Shown piece after piece: positions 10,941-21,822 of a DNA stretch of 64,000 nucleotides (position 1 is the stretch's first letter; each line of letters starts with the position of its first letter). Under the pieces are notes generated by a model, which was given only the letters and a program-made list of their open reading frames with translations, made no database searches and was not told the DNA's origin. Origin of the DNA: Heliocidaris tuberculata (taxonomy: Eukaryota; Echinodermata; Echinoidea; Camarodonta; Echinometridae); NCBI GenBank assembly GCA_025618425.1, contig CM046852.1:1399645-1463644 (forward strand), written 5' to 3'. The position numbers and the translations under genes are program-made.

Positions 10941-11630
10941 TGCATGGACCTTGAAAATCGCGTAAAGAACACAAATCCATCAATGTTATTTTTATGTAAA
11001 TCTTTATTTTTTCATTTAAAATTATAATTTATGCAAATTTATGCATAAATGTACATTTCCATTGATAATCAAGCAAGGAAAGGCCTTGGAGATAAAATTT
11101 TAAAGCAATTAGATCAAAGTTCTTTCTAAACCTTGAGTACATTATTACATGAGAAAAAATTTTGAAACTGATTTCAATTCTCATGTATTCTATTCTTTTA
11201 TGGATTTCTTATGTATTTCTTTGTTTTACAACTTTAACTTGTTTACCATTTTTTTTTTCAAAGTCTGCTGTTTCAGAGTGTTATCTTAACCAATATTCAG
11301 TTAGAATAAATGATAATTACAACTTAAAGAAGAAATTATAGATAATAATGAAAAAACATGAGAAAATGCTGTTTCCCATTCATTTTGTACACACAAATCA
11401 GAAAATCTCCATTTTCGTCCTGACATGAGGTTGCAAAAGGTCACGTTACTCGATAATTGTATGACCGATTTTTACAACATTGGTGTCAAAAGATGTGCAA
11501 GACTTGAAAGAAAAAACTCAGAAAGTTGCGTGGTGTGCAATGCAGCGGTTCCAAATTGCACGGCAGAATTTGTCCAGGAGGGGGGGACGGCTCCCAGGCC
11601 CCCCCCCCCCCCCTGTACAGTAAGGGTTAA
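10875..11630. mobile_element. 756-bp TTAACCCTTACTGTAC element
   Basis: Begins TTAACCCTTACTGTACTGGG and ends GTACAGTAAGGGTTAA after a C14-15 run, so G/C runs sit just inside each inverted end. A truncated inverted relative is at 47539-47765. The internal 85-codon frame is not recognised. Confidence 0.82.
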
Positions 11631-11782
11631 GCCTTATGCATTCAGGACATGTCTTTTCATGCTCATGAATACATTTCGCTAAAAGCTACATGTACCTTAT
11701 TAGCACTCTGTATCTACACAATGCTTACTTCTTTCAACTCTGTGCTTTTTCTTTCTACCGTGTTCCTCTACACTTTGTACAG

Positions 11783-12025
11783 AGGAGATTCCTGCAGGGG
11801 AAATCCTGGTAACAGATCTGACTTTTGACTTAGCCCTTCTCTACTGGAGGGATTATGGCTTATCTTTTTATGACGTGACATTTGAGCCGTCAGGTGCTGG
11901 GGATTCTACAGGAGGGATATTTGGGACTGACACTGATGTTGATATTCTCATGCCAGGCATTGTCATTAACATAACTATAGAGGATAGTTCAGGAATGCCT
12001 TTAGCCTTCACGCAGCTCAGAAGTG
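11783..12025 (+). CDS. FN3 domain 4 (type B) exon
   Basis: 81 codons, acceptor cactttgtacag, donor G|GTAAGT. Reads EIPAGEILVTDL, then ALLYWRDYGLSFYDVTFEP and LMPGIVINITIEDSSG. It has no long ATG-started reading frame, so a simple ORF search misses it. It follows another B module without an intervening A module, the only break in alternation. Confidence 0.88.
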
Positions 12026-12796
12026 GTAAGTACAATTTCAATGTCTGGTAGCACCACATCATTCATGGGCTTATTATCTGGTGTGACTTGGCTAATGTAC
12101 ATGCAAATGCCCTGTCACATTGCACCGTGGGAAATCAGCTTCAATCACCGATTTCATGTTGTAGATATCAATACCATCAATTCTGGAGTGATTTCAAACC
12201 AGACACAACATTGCTTACCGTTTTTTTTTTTTCTGTTTTGGCCAATCATAAACTAGATCTCAACTAAACATCTGCGCTTTGTTTTGTCTGATGGAAGGAA
12301 CCCAACGGGTACTATATTTCCAATTTTATTTTGGGTGTTACCACTCAAGTATCATTATACACATACATTTGTCCTAGAGGGCTACACTGTATGTCTCATT
12401 GAGGCATCCGCGTCCATGAAAACAAGTAAAAATGGTTGTCTTTTCACCACCAGATGGGTAACCCGGGGATCTTGTTTAGTGTATCAAAACAGAAAAGAAG
12501 AACCAATCCTCGAATAGGGTGTACAATACTATGAAAGATCTAAAAAATCAGAGCGAAGGATCTAAAAATCAAAGATTTTTTCGCAGATTTTCCCTGAATA
12601 GGGTATCAAAAACCTTGTCAAAACCCTCGACTTAAATCCTTGTTTAGGGTGATTTTCAGAAAATCATTAACACGGATGTCGTACAGACCTCAATGAGACA
12701 TACACCCCCAGGACATTTGTATGTGCAAATACAGTTTGTGCAGTGTAGATCGATGTACGTTGTAGCTACATGTAGGTTATAGTGATCATTTTCAGT

Positions 12797-13073
12797 CAGG
12801 GGCGGCGCCAGGGTATTTTGATAGGAGGGGCAAGACGACCTAAAGATGACGTCATATTTTTTTCTCCATTAAATAACAGGGGTAATATAGAGTTATATGT
12901 TTAAGACCTCTCTTTTTAATACTCCTCGTTCTTCTTTCTTCCCTTTTCTTCCCTTTTCTTCCCTTTTCTTCCTCCTTTTCTTCTTTTTTCTTCTTTTTTT
13001 TTCTTTTTTCACTACTTGAAAAATCATAGGGGGGGCGGTCGCCCCCTCTGCCCCCCCTGTAGCACCGCCCCTG
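12797..13073. mobile_element. hAT-like MITE with perfect 8-bp target duplication
   Basis: 277 bp, ends CAGGGGCGGCGCCAGG and inverse CACCGCCCCTG. Flanked on both sides by TTTTCAGT (12789-12796 and 13074-13081), an exact 8-bp duplication as expected for hAT elements. Contains a pyrimidine-rich cttcccttt tract. Confidence 0.9.
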
Positions 13074-13742
13074 TTTTCAGTATTATATTATTAGTGCATG
13101 CATGGTCTATCATGCACTATACTGGATTATGTGCACGACAAATACTAAATTATCCCAAGGCCGAGGTGAAATAGACCTGCACGAGGGATAATTTAATATT
13201 TGGAGTTCATATAGTCCAGTAATGGTGCATAAATAGAACATGCACTAATTGTTATAGTAAATAGACCCCTAGATCTGTAACTTTTATTGTGTATTAGGCC
13301 CGGGCCCTATAGGTCTATAAATTTATAGTCTAGATCTACTGCTGATTTCCTAACTCTACAAAAGTTGCTTATCTCCCAAAATGAACTCCAAATGTTAGCT
13401 CTCCAATGATGTGTTACACTCTGAACTCCAAAAAACTTGGAATTGAATTATAGCAATCATAAACAACTGACTCATCCCCTATTCATTTAACACGGGATTC
13501 CCTGTGCAAAAATCAAAGTTATAGTGCACGATTGTGCACTATAACAAATATTTTGCATGTCACATGATGCAAATCTAACCAATCACAGCGCATATTATAC
13601 ATACATGTACACTATTTACTAGTGTTATAGTGCATGGGCTCTAGTCATCAATGCATCATCAAGTAATATTTCTGAAAAACGCGAGACATTGCAATCTTCA
13701 GCTGTTGTTTCTTGCAGCACACAGTGCTCTAAATCTACATGT

Positions 13743-13827
13743 ATTAACTCAGTAGCTAATGGAATCAGCTAGTGGTTCCTGTATTAAACCCTTGGGGAAT
13801 AAGGGAATTTAGTAGAAAACAGGTTAA
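13743..13827. mobile_element. TTAA mini-MITE, abutting the next element
   Basis: Diverged 80-bp family copy (gtggttcctgtattaaaccc core). Its terminal TTAA (13824-13827) is also the first TTAA of the following 416-bp-family copy. Confidence 0.65.
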
Positions 13828-14237
13828 CCCTTTTGGGACAATTGACCACATTTTTGGGTTTGGTGTAATAACTTTTAATTTAGAGCTCTACAAAATATAC
13901 CAGATGTATGAGTAGAAAGAGCAAAAACTTCTGCACACACTATGTCCAATTTTGTTGCATTACCATATTGCGTGTATTGCCAGGAATTTTAAAAACTAGA
14001 ATAGGCTTTAAACTCCTTTAATTGGCAACACACTGAGAGGTTCATAATCATTGTTTTTCATCAAAATTGGATTTTTTTTTCAACTTTTCAACATAATAGG
14101 CCATGTTTATTGTTTTCAAAGACATTACACCTTATTAGAACCTTGTAGCACTAAAAGAAAAATATTATTGTTGCCAATTTGAAGAACAAAATATGATCAC
14201 TTTAGCCCTTAAATGATTCCTGTCCTGAAAGGGTTAA
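13824..14237 (-). mobile_element. 416-bp TTAACCCTTTC family, copy 1
   Basis: TTAACCC start and GAAAGGGTTAA end. Body words shared by all copies: ttgttgccaatttgaagaac and gaccacattttg-like stretches. Orientation is opposite to the copies at 21408, 43150 and 63010. Confidence 0.88.
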
Positions 14238-14446
14238 GGGTACACTCTGAAGAAGATAATCTTACCATCCTCAAACCAGGCATTGTCATAATGATAACAG
14301 AAAATAGAATGTAGTTTGTGATGCATTCATGTAATAATTTTCGGTTTCCACAATACGCTCCACCACCTATCGAGTGTGACGGACATGCCGAAATCTGTCA
14401 TGCCTCATGGGAAATAGTCGACATCAAGTGCCTAGCTACTGTACTG

Positions 14447-14925
14447 TTAAAGGTCATGTAGAGTTTTGGTAAGCCCTCAAAAACAGTTTGTCAGATTTCT
14501 TTAATTTTTGTTGATAAACAGCAAGATACGTAGTAGCAATACTAAGACACTGTGAAGATTTTGCCTCCTAAAGTTTAATATTAAACAAATAAGAGGCAAA
14601 AACTAATTTATGTGCCGGGACAGGCACGTAAAATCCCACCAAAGGCAGCATGTGCTATACACTGTACACTCACATGTAAAACTACTGAGTAGCGCTACAC
14701 ACAGTGATGAACATGCTGTCTCTACATGTATGTGAAGCCCCAAGATTGCTGGGCGGGGAGCCGTCGGGGTGGAATTGTCCTAGCATAATGGCAGTGATCA
14801 AGCATTCCTTGGAATACCAAATGGTCTCTTACAGACATCTTTTGATACAAGGAGAACAACATGAGACTATATACATGTTTCTCTCCAATTTCCTTTTTGC
14901 TACCAATACTGTACATGAGCTTTAA
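14447..14925. mobile_element. TTAAAGGTCATGTAGAG family, copy 1
   Basis: 479 bp. Begins TTAAAGGTCATGTAGAGTTT and ends taccaatactgtacatgagc plus TTTAA, an inverted match of about 25 bases. Second copy at 45265-45566. Confidence 0.83.
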
Positions 14926-15424
14926 TGTAAACAATACATGCTGCATATTTTCTTGTGACATTTGGACAGTTTTTGTTGAATTCTCCCTCAGCTTTAGTCA
15001 TGGTTTTTATCTTTGAAGCAACCAACACACTTCCAAGCTTAAAGACTTGGAGAAATACCTGTAAATAAAAGACATACAGTCGGTGAAATAGCCATGCAGC
15101 ACTGCAGCTGCAGTAGCGCAGGTAGGATGTCGACTCTGGAGGTTGGAAATTGGCTTTTCTGTGGCATCCAATGGGTGGCGCAGTGTATTGCGAATACCGA
15201 GATTTACTTGTACATGTACAGTGATGATATGAGATTCTTATCGTGCTCATATCCCCACGTTCATTTCCCTGATTTTATTAGCCCCCCTCCCATTATGGTT
15301 GCAAGTACTATCAACCCTTTGCCCCCAAGGAAACCACATTGTTCCCATGTAACCTTGAAGGAATTACGATTCCATGACATTTGCTCCTGCGACAATTGCT
15401 CCTGTCTAACTTTGCCATGTTAAT

Positions 15425-15462
15425 CCTAAACCTAAACCTAACCCTAACCCTAAATATAACCC
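15425..15462. repeat. Telomere-like interstitial repeat
   Basis: Imperfect CCTAAA/CCCTAA units, including cctaaccctaaccctaaa, the complement of TTAGGG. Only about six units. Confidence 0.8.
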
Positions 15463-15752
15463 AATTTTTGCTTATCAAGTACACATCTACAAAAAAGTGC
15501 CCTGTGGTATTCAAGTCACAACTTCCTTTTTGAAATATATGATGCTCTTTCATGATATTTCTTGCTCTTAAAAGAAAAAACATTATAATGTTCACAGACA
15601 TCCCTGAAAGTTACCCCTTTTTACACAAAATTCCTATCGTGCATATACAAAGTCAATATGAAGTGATATAAAGTGGGATAGGATTGAATGCTCAATGATG
15701 GCTAATGTGTTTCTGTTGTTTTCTTCATTGTCAATTTCATTGTCTTATTCAG

Positions 15753-16055
15753 TACCTGAATCTCCACCTGCCATCACAATCGGCAGCATCGATATCCTCA
15801 CCGCCAACATTTCATGGACACCCCCAACCAGCCCTCACGATGGTTTTGAGGTCTATGTCACCAACCTGGTTATCGGCGAGCGCATACTTGAACAAACAAT
15901 CCCTGTAGCGGACAGCTCTGGGTACTACATCGTGACTGGTCTTATTCCAGTAACAAACTACACGTTTGAGGTTGGGACATACCTGAATCCCATGGGATCA
16001 TTCCCCTTCCAGAGGAGTGATCAGGACAGGAATGCTGTTGTGATGAATCAGACAG
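15753..16055 (+). CDS. FN3 domain 5 (type A1) exon
   Basis: 101 codons. Acceptor tgtcttattcag, donor G|GTTTGT. PESPPAITI opening; ANISWTPPTSPHDGFEVYV gives strands B and C; core LIPVTNYTFEVGTYLNPMG. The tail PFQRSDQDRNAVVMNQT is longer than in A2 modules and aligns with domains 9, 13, 17 and 21. Confidence 0.93.
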
Positions 16056-16394
16056 GTTTGTCCTTCCTATTCATCTCTGTTATTGTTCTTCTCTTCCACT
16101 TTTCTGTTTGTCCTTTTTCATTAAACCAGTTTCATGTTGCTCAGATTAGCACATTTTTTTCTTTTTTTCTTTAATTTATCAAAGGACTGTAACTTTTTTT
16201 TACTTTTTTTCCAAACGGGTCTATGAGATACAAGCCATGCTTTATAGACTCCTCCACTTATGTTTTTCTTTACAATTACAATATTACAGTTTGCATAATC
16301 CGATTCATGTCATTTGTACATGTACATCATGAGGAGTTCTTTATTTATTTATGGATGGACCCATTTTTCATAGGGCATCGGAGGGGGGGGGGGG

Positions 16395-16526
16395 GCGTTT
16401 CATCAAGTGTCTTGTCAGTGATTTTTACTGAAAAATTTGCTCTCAGCCAGTCAGATGCTAGGATTTCAGTAGCTTATAACAGTTATTGCAACTTGTCATT
16501 GATGACAGTTTTATGAAACAGGGCCC
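16395..16526. mobile_element. GTTTCATCAAGTGTCTTGTC family MITE
   Basis: 132 bp beginning gcgtttcatcaagtgtcttg after a G run, ending gttttatgaaacagggccc. Contains tctcagccagtcagatgc and ttcagtagcttataacag. Confidence 0.82.
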
Positions 16527-17082
16527 AGGTATGAAAAGTTGTACTTGAACACAAATTCAAAAAGTCTTGCCAATTAACTTGTAGCCTATCTGATGTGCGT
16601 CGGGCTTTCTGGCAAGTATACTAATCTAGTTACATAAACTAATAGCATTATGGAGACGGACAATCAGCGAGGGCGTTAGCCCGAGCACCTATCATTACTG
16701 GTCATCATTATTCATATATGTTTATCTTATGTGTAACAAGTGTATTTTCATGCATGATTCATAAGACTAGCCTTATTTGGTAATCGACCCCTTTTATTCA
16801 ACCAATCAAATATCATCCCCAAGTTCCATTTTTTTGGATGAATCCATGTTTATATGGGTAGATTTAGGAGAATGAATATTAAAATTTATAAACTTTATTT
16901 CTTTTAAATTCTTATTATTCTCAGCGTTAAATAAAATATTATATTTTAATTTTGATTGTATGTCGACGATTGCACTTCACCCGCAGTTTAATCGAATAAT
17001 AATTTTTTTCTCTTACATCTTCTACCTACTTTGTTGGAGTTGCTTAATATAGTCTAGATTATATTCCTTCCATGGTGAAAAT

Positions 17083-17472
17083 GTGGGTACCAAAAATGCA
17101 TTGTTTGCTGTGAAATTACGCCCTGAAATTACCATCATGGATCTTGGAAAGAAATCGTCAAATACTAGGATCTGTTATCTTTGTCAGAATGCAAAAATTA
17201 CGTGCAGAATTTATAAGAGGATAGATAGTGATGCCGAAGAAAAACTGGTAAGATTAGGCCTACCATATGACGCAAATGTCGATGTTTCTCTCCGGCCCCG
17301 TGAACTTGGACAGAGTGGTCAGCATGCAGCTCCCGGGGTAGGCCTGGCTGCAGGAACCGCTACAACTGGTCCCATCTCTGGTACTCGATTTGCACCATCT
17401 CCAGCCATATCCAGTGGCTACAGCTCCGTTTCATACATCAGGGGAGCGTTTCATCAAGTGTTTTGTCAGTGA
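17083..17472 (+). other. Coding-like open frame inside the foldback element
   Basis: 129-codon frame with normal protein composition, including SSNTRICYLCQNAKITCRIY and RLGLPYDANVDVSLRPRELG. The base composition is higher in GC than surrounding DNA. It is not FN3-like and I do not recognise it; the last part is MITE sequence. It may be captured host exon or remnant transposon coding. No transposase motif is visible. Confidence 0.45.
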
Positions 17473-17580
17473 CTTTTACTGACAAATTTGCTCTCAGCCA
17501 ATCAGACGCAAGGATTTCAGTAGCTTATAACAGTTGTCGGTAAAAATCACTGACAAAACGTTTGATGAAATGCTCCCCTG
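17441..17580. mobile_element. Foldback copy of the GTTTCATCAAG MITE
   Basis: Starts ggggagcgtttcatcaagtg and ends with the inverse (catttgatg-type, tgctcccc): both ends carry the same left arm, so this copy is a near-palindrome, unlike the normal copies. Confidence 0.8.
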
Positions 17581-18051
17581 TTGCTCATGTCACAATAAGC
17601 TAAATTCCTTTTAGTACACAAGATATTGCAGAAGCCTGCAATTCTTTGAAGGCATCTATTTTGAGCCTCTAGTGCCGCATATTTCAAACTGTCAGTAATT
17701 TGTTTTGGTTCGTAATCTCTTGCGAACGCCGTTTTCTCGACGTCAATAAACATATGATCATTAATATGAGTTCATGACGTTGCAGCTTCATCGCTCATTG
17801 GCCTATTTTGGTCCATGTTACATAAATATTCATGAAGAGCTTTGCAGGGGGTTCGTAGATTTTCTACGAACGAAACAATGTAAATAAAAGAAAATTAACT
17901 TTTCGGATTCACCAGTGATGATAGGTGCTCGGGCTAACGCCCTCGCTGATCGTCCGTCTCCATAACGCGATTAGTTTACGTAACGTGATTAGTATATACT
18001 TGCCAGAAAGCCAGACGCATATTGGATAGGCTACTTAACTTTACTTTCAAT

Positions 18052-19033
18052 CACAAAGAATGGGCCAATGGGGACTTGTGTTAGACATAAAGAATGGCTT
18101 TTGTGCAAAAAACCTGAGGTACATGTACTGCTACATTAATATATACACTAAGAATGTGCAAATGGGGACTTGTTTTAGACAAATAGCAAAAAGCCTGAGG
18201 TGCATGTACTGCTACATTTATATATACACTAAGAATGTACCATTGGGGACTTACATGTACATGTACTGCTACATTTATATATACATGTACGTGTACAATA
18301 AGAATGTGCCATTGGGAACTTGTCTTAACCCTTTCGAGACAATGGACCACATTTTGTGGTTTAGAGCGATAACTTTTGATTCAGAGCTCAAAAAAATATA
18401 CCAGATGCATGAGTAGAAAGAGCAAAAATTTCTACACACACTATGTCCATTTTTGTTGCATAACCATATTGCGTTTAATGCCAGGAATTTTAAAAACAAG
18501 AAAAAGCTATGAAATCCTTAAATTGGCAACACATTGAGAGGTTCAAAATCATTGTTTTTCATCAACATTGGCAATATTTCCAACTTTTCGACAAAATTTG
18601 AAACCGTTTATGTTGTTTTCAAAGACATTACAACCTATTAGAACCATGTAGCACTAAAAGGAAAATAATATTGTTGCCAATTTGAAGAACAAAATGTGAT
18701 CAATTTAGCCCTTAAATAATTCCTGTCCTGAAAGGGTTAATAGACAAATAGCAAAAAGTTTGAGGTGCATATGTACTGCTGCATTTATATATACACAAAG
18801 AATGTGACAGTGGGGACCTTAATTGTGTTACACAAATAGCAAAAAGCCTGAGGTACATGTACTGTACATGTACTGGTACATTTATATATATACACTAGGA
18901 ATGTGCCATTGGGGACTTGTGTTAGACAAATAGCAAAAAGCCTGAAGTCATGTACATGTACTGCTACATTTATATATACACTAAGAATGTGCCTTTGGGG
19001 ACTTGTGTTAGACAAATAGCAAAAAAACCTGAA
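18052..19033. repeat. Minisatellite, about 85-90 bp units, interrupted
   Basis: Units carry agaatgtgccattggggact, agacaaatagcaaaaagcct and tacatgtactgctaca. The array is split by the MITE copy at 18325-18740. Confidence 0.85.
18325..18740 (-). mobile_element. 416-bp TTAACCCTTTC family, copy 2
   Basis: TTAACCCTTTCGAGACA start and TGTCCTGAAAGGGTTAA end: 17-bp inverted ends with one or two mismatches. Inserted inside a minisatellite unit. Confidence 0.93.
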
Positions 19034-19554
19034 GACTAGTTTGTTAAAAAAAAGAAGATACATGTAATGAAGTGAAATATAACATTCCATCCTCCCGGGG
19101 GAGCAGATGGAAGAAAAAAAAAAGAATAACAATTATATTTGCATTCTTCTTCAGTGGCCTGATTATGAAGTTAATATTGAAAGTAACAGTCATTTCTAAA
19201 CCTGGCATACTACAAATTGTTTGACAGATTTTAAAACTTACCTTTGGACAGCGGGTTCGCTGAGAAGTTGAAAATATTTCCAATTTAAATTGGAAAATGA
19301 TGATTTTGAACTTTTTAAACATGTGGCCAATTTGAAATTTCATTTCTTATTTTTCCATTAAAAATTCCAGCATCATATGCTGTGCTACAAAAAAAAGATG
19401 CAGTGTGTGCAGAAGATTTTGCTGATCCTGATCATACATGCACATGGGGTATATTTCAGGGTTCTGAATCACAAGATATTAAAGCACACAATGCTTTGCA
19501 GTTATCCCGAATGGTTTGAGTACATGTGATCTGCTATCCACTTTCAAAACTTAG

Positions 19555-19948
19555 CTTGAAGATAAAGTTGAGTGCTGGTCATGTAATCACGTTGTGAAAG
19601 AACTGTCTCAAAGCAATTTGGAAAGGTTGTTCATGTCTGCTTAAAAATTGGTGTATACTGTGAGGTTTTAGAATCATCAAAATGATCAGAAATTGACCCA
19701 ATCTCATTGAAAAGCACACACACTGCACACAGAAATGGGTATATGGGACTGCTCACACAATGTGGCATGTATGTTTGGCCCGAACACTTCAGCTATTTCT
19801 CGTCATATTTCAAATATGAGGGCATTTGAAGAGCAGTCCTTTTCAAGGGGGACATTTCTACTTTGACGTTCGTCCAAACTGACATAAAAGGAATGAGAAA
19901 GCTCAGAGATTATATTTCACCTTTCCCAGAACTTAACCTTCTCTTTAG
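19555..19948. mobile_element. TTAAAGATAAAGTTGAG family, copy 2
   Basis: About 394 bp with diverged ends (cttgaagataaagttgag, acttaaccttctctttag). Middle words cagaaatgggtatatgggac and aactgacataaaaggaatga match the other copies. Confidence 0.8.
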
Positions 19949-20219
19949 GACATCATTCAAAACTGTTTATAACTAGTCACTACTCTAGTCTTTTCCCTAA
20001 TGAATCATGGACTGCATATACAGTGTTTTTTCATTCTCACCAGCACTTTTGATTACATGTAGGCAACTTGGTGCCCCCCCAAAATTCCTCACTCAGATTG
20101 GATGCAAGCTATCTTTGCCATGTACTTATATGTATTTTTTTCTGTCATTATGGATATATGATAACAAAAATCCTATACAATATATGTGTCTTGTGATTTA
20201 TTACTTGACATTTGATTAG

Positions 20220-20456
20220 GTGGTCCTCGAGATGGGGAGATACTTCTTGTTGACTGTGGCGTCGACTTCATCCAGGTTGCTTGGGGTGCGTCATCCGATA
20301 CCAACTATACCCATAGGATTGAACCATCCTTTTCAACAGAAAGCGACATTGACAACGAAAATGGTCTAGTGACCTATCGGGGGCTGTTTCCAGCCACTTT
20401 GTACACTGTTTTTGTCAGCTCCAGGGATGTGTCTTTGAATGTTTCATCATTCACAG
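20220..20456 (+). CDS. FN3 domain 6 (type B) exon
   Basis: 79 codons, acceptor tttgattag, donor G|GTATGT. Sequence begins GPRDGEILLVDCGVD; B-C region FIQVAWGASSDTNYTHRIEP; core LFPATLYTVFVSSRDV. It has two potential N-glycosylation sites (NYT, NVS). The acceptor polypyrimidine tract is short, so the splice start is a little less certain than the domain itself. Confidence 0.88.
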
Positions 20457-21023
20457 GTATGTTTTCTGCATTCTGCAAGGATCGGCATGGGTTTCTGAAT
20501 TACACACAAGAGGAAAATTGTTTCTACCAACCTTCCTTCCATGTTCCTTTCTTTTCAGAACTGCCACATGCATAAAGTCTCTGTCCCTTAATTACCCTTA
20601 TGGCCCCACCAAGTTTACAGCCTTGTATCCATATGCAGATACATGTACTACAACTGTTTATGTATGGTTCATTTTTTTATATAATGTTCATAGAAATATT
20701 ATTACCTCATATTAATGATACTACATGTTTTATGATAGTGTGAAGTGGATAAATAATACTGATAATATTGACTGCCTCATTTTTTCTTAATGATATAAGA
20801 CTATATTGCCCTCAATATAATCATATTTCCCTCATTTTTGACTCAGGCAATATGATTATTCTTGGGCAATATATAGTCTTACATCCCCCACAAAGCCAAT
20901 CAGTATGATGAAGTATTATTTAGGTACCTCCTCCTTGTAATTTTCTCTTGAAGAAATTGAAGCTTTGTGAATCCTCATTTTTTTTTTCTCCCTCTCCTTG
21001 TATTTCCTGGATCATTGATACAG
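20457..21023 (+). other. Intron 6
   Basis: Contains a palindromic repeat at 20795-20881 (actatattgccc against gggcaatatatagt). Nothing else recognised. Confidence 0.75.
20795..20881. repeat. Palindromic hairpin repeat
   Basis: Nearly perfect inverted arms taagactatattgccc and gggcaatatatagtctta around an AT-rich loop. Confidence 0.8.
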
Positions 21024-21293
21024 TTCCTTCGGCACCAGGTAGCATTAATGTGGTGTCCACAACCTATGACTCGATTGAGTTGTCATGGATTGGGAACAGT
21101 GGTGAGGATGTGGAGTACGAGGTCGTTGCAACATCTGAAGCGTGCGGAGGGATCACAGGGCCTCTGAACATGACTGGTGACACTACCATAACACTGTCTG
21201 GTCTAAGGCTTGCTACAAACTATACAATCAACCTAGTGGCTGTGGTTGGTGGTGAGAAGAAGAGTGAACCTACCACTGCCACAGTACCTACAG
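21024..21293 (+). CDS. FN3 domain 7 (type A2) exon
   Basis: 90 codons, acceptor cattgatacag, donor G|GTTTGT. PSAPGSINVV opening, IELSWIGNSGEDVEYEVVAT for strands B-C, core LRLATNYTINLVAVVGGEKK and a short SEPTTATVPT tail. The VAVVGG segment after the core, in place of the A1 tail, is what defines A2 here. Confidence 0.93.
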
Positions 21294-21407
21294 GTTTGTA
21301 CGTAAAGTAATTTACCTCTACCAACCCCCTTTAAGCCTTCTTCAGACATGCTGAACTGAACCACCAACAATAAGTAAACACCGCAGCAAAATTAGAACAT
21401 TTCCCTA

Positions 21408-21822
21408 TTAACCCTTTCAGGACAGGAATTGTTTATGGGCTGAATTGATCACATTTTGTTCTTCAAATTGGCAACACAAATATTTTTCTTTTAGGGCTAC
21501 ATGGTTGTAATAAGGTGTAATGTCTTTGAAGAAATATACATGGTCAAGAATTTTGTTGAAAAGTTGAAAAAATTGCCAATTTCGATAAAAAAGAATGATT
21601 TTGAAACTCTCATTGTGTTGCCAATTTAAGGATTTTAAAGCTTATTCGTGTTTTGAAAATTCCTGCCATCAAACACAATATGGTCACGCAACAAAAGTGG
21701 ACATAGTGTGTGAAATTTTTTTTGCTCTTTCTACTCACGCATGTGATATATATTTTAGAGCTCTGAATCAAAAGTTATTAAGCCAAACCACAAAATGTGG
21801 TCAGTTGTCTCCAAAGGGTTAA
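21408..21822 (+). mobile_element. 416-bp TTAACCCTTTC family, copy 3
   Basis: 415 bp. TTAACCCTTTCAGGACA start, CCAAAGGGTTAA end. The body matches copies 43150 and 63010 throughout. Confidence 0.92.

Larger units (their letters stand above)
7053..11782 (+). other. Intron 3 (largest, 4.7 kb; GC donor)
   Basis: Begins GCAAGT. Contains a nested transposon stack (7857-9449), a three-copy tandem array (10400-10940) and a TTAA element (10875-11630). 7053-7856 and 9450-10399 have no recognised gene; 9480-9560 resembles 22530-22600. No FN3 exon found in either frame-compatible reading. Confidence 0.8.
12026..15752 (+). other. Intron 4
   Basis: Holds a hAT-type MITE (12797-13073), a partly palindromic GTGCATGCA-rich repeat (about 13085-13640), an adjacent TTAA pair (13743-14237), a TTAA element (14447-14925) and a telomere-like tract (15425-15462). 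12026-12796 and 14926-15420 show no supported feature apart from short repeats. Confidence 0.78.
16574..18038. mobile_element. 1465-bp TTAA foldback element with cargo
   Basis: Left arm begins TTAACTTGTAGCCTATC; right arm, inverted, begins TTAAGTAGCCTATCC. The arms match for about 130 bases (gctttctggcaagtata, gagggcgttagcccgagcac). The interior carries a GC-richer coding-like stretch and a foldback MITE at 17441-17580. Confidence 0.87.
16056..20219 (+). other. Intron 5
   Basis: Holds a MITE (16395-16526), a 1.46-kb TTAA foldback element with a coding-like core (16574-18038), a minisatellite interrupted by a 416-bp-family copy (18052-19033) and a TTAAAGATAAAG element (19555-19948). 19034-19554 and 19949-20219 show nothing else. 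Confidence 0.8.
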
